62,564 bases of DNA. Source: Prevotella sp. CAG:1320. GTDB lineage: Bacteria; Bacteroidota; Bacteroidia; Bacteroidales; Bacteroidaceae. A program made the position numbers and the translations under genes. Of the stretch, positions 61,943-62,564 are shown one piece after another. The DNA lies in NCBI GenBank assembly GCA_000435635.1, contig FR882119.1, forward strand, positions 1-62,564, read 5' to 3'. Every line of letters begins with the position of its first letter. Within the stretch, counting starts at the first letter, position 1. The notes under the pieces were generated by a model. That model searched no databases. It was not told the origin of the DNA and was given only the letters and a program-made list of their open reading frames with translations.

Positions 61943-62563
61943 ATGAATAGACAATTAATTGAAATAGGAACCATTCCAGTAACGACTTCGATCATAGAAT
62001 CGTTATATCCGGACCTTAAGTCTGCTAATAAGAAGGTAATCTGGCTCGAAAAACAAAAGTTTATCATCAGGCTAAAGCGAGGACTTTATGTGATCAACCC
62101 CGAATATTCAGGAAAGATTCTATCGAGTGAGGTGATAGCCAATCATCTTTATACACCTTCGTATATTTCAATGTCTACTGCACTACGATATTATGGACTT
62201 ATCCCCGAGGCTGTATATGTTCATCAATCAATGACAATAAAACATCCCCGAAGCTTTCAAACTCCAGTCGGCAATTATGACTACAAACATATTTCAAGAA
62301 AGGCATTTCCGATAGGGGTAAGGAGTATGAATAAAGGTGACTATGCATTTCTTATCGCATCACCGGAAAAGGCTTTGTGTGATTTGATTGCCAATTCCCC
62401 AAAAGTCATTCTTCGCTATATGAGGGATGTAGAGATATATCTTGAGCAGGATATTCGTATGGATATGGATGAGTTCTATAATATGGACGCGACCATATTT
62501 GAAGATTATATTAGTGTGGGCACTGCTGTCCAAAGAAAATATCTTAGACATGATTTAAATTAA
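61943..62563 (+). CDS. AbiEi-type antitoxin (type IV toxin-antitoxin system)
   Basis: A 206-residue protein with the AbiEi layout: an N-terminal winged-helix domain (SIIESLYPDLKSANKKVIWL, IIRLKRGLYVINPE) and a C-terminal antitoxin domain with SSEVIANHLYTPSYISMSTAL and YGLIPEAVY, FLIASPEKALCDLI. AbiEi represses its operon and counteracts the nucleotidyltransferase toxin AbiEii; the toxin gene should follow immediately but lies beyond the window's end (the stop is 1 nt from the edge). ATG 61943 is chosen because the domain begins there. Its lower GC than the preceding operon suggests acquisition. Confidence 0.82.
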   Translation: MNRQLIEIGTIPVTTSIIESLYPDLKSANKKVIWLEKQKFIIRLKRGLYVINPEYSGKILSSEVIANHLYTPSYISMSTALRYYGLIPEAVYVHQSMTIKHPRSFQTPVGNYDYKHISRKAFPIGVRSMNKGDYAFLIASPEKALCDLIANSPKVILRYMRDVEIYLEQDIRMDMDEFYNMDATIFEDYISVGTAVQRKYLRHDLN

Positions 62564-62564
62564 T

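Overview
The window looks like chromosomal DNA from a Bacteroidales bacterium, most like Prevotellaceae or Bacteroidaceae. Reasons: promoters of the Bacteroidetes type (TTG or TTTG, 19-20 nt, TAnnTTTG); an 11-subunit Complex I with fused NuoCD and no NuoEFG; an Oar-type TonB receptor; double-glycine leader peptides of the Bacteroidales type; and many secreted glycoside hydrolases. No rRNA, tRNA or CRISPR array was seen. Assignments rest on reading motifs only; no database search was possible.

Layout. 1-5.9 kb: a secreted SGNH/sialate-type esterase, then a scarred stretch with a transposase tail, a truncated rtcB joined to a Fic fragment, a Y-family polymerase with a YolD-like partner, and an HTH remnant. 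5.9-15.4 kb: pyruvate phosphate dikinase (with a duplicated phosphohistidine motif), RlmD, a phosphate-type porin and a large TonB receptor. 15.6-25.9 kb: the nuoA-B-CD-H-I-J-K-L-M-N operon with a clear promoter and terminator. 26-27.9 kb: thyX and trmO. 28-33.7 kb: an accessory island with two near-identical double-glycine leader cassettes, one opening a 52-residue peptide and one a 264-residue protein with the same tail, among secreted proteins of unknown function, a degenerate retropepsin-like protein and a TolC fragment. 33.9-36.2 kb: an HxlR regulator divergent from a secreted metallo-beta-lactamase-like protein, then a uracil/inosine DNA glycosylase. 36.2-41.8 kb: convergent GH115 and GH2 genes, each broken by one in-frame TAG. 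42-53.4 kb: ABC-F, M13 peptidase, MetA, U32 protein, a membrane lipoprotein, a TonB receptor and a small periplasmic protein. 53.4-55.9 kb: an intact GH2. 56-61.8 kb: a CDP-dideoxyhexose operon (rfbH, rfbF, rfbG, an RmlC-like epimerase, a reductase) plus a glycosyltransferase. 61.9 kb to the end: an AbiEi-type antitoxin behind a large inverted-repeat operator.

Across the window, intergenic gaps hold short arrays of palindromic repeats with a strict 22-nt (one array 23-nt) period. The most common core is AAAATAACTTATTTT and occurs at five loci; three other core sequences show the same architecture. These arrays and the leader-peptide island are the two most unusual things seen.
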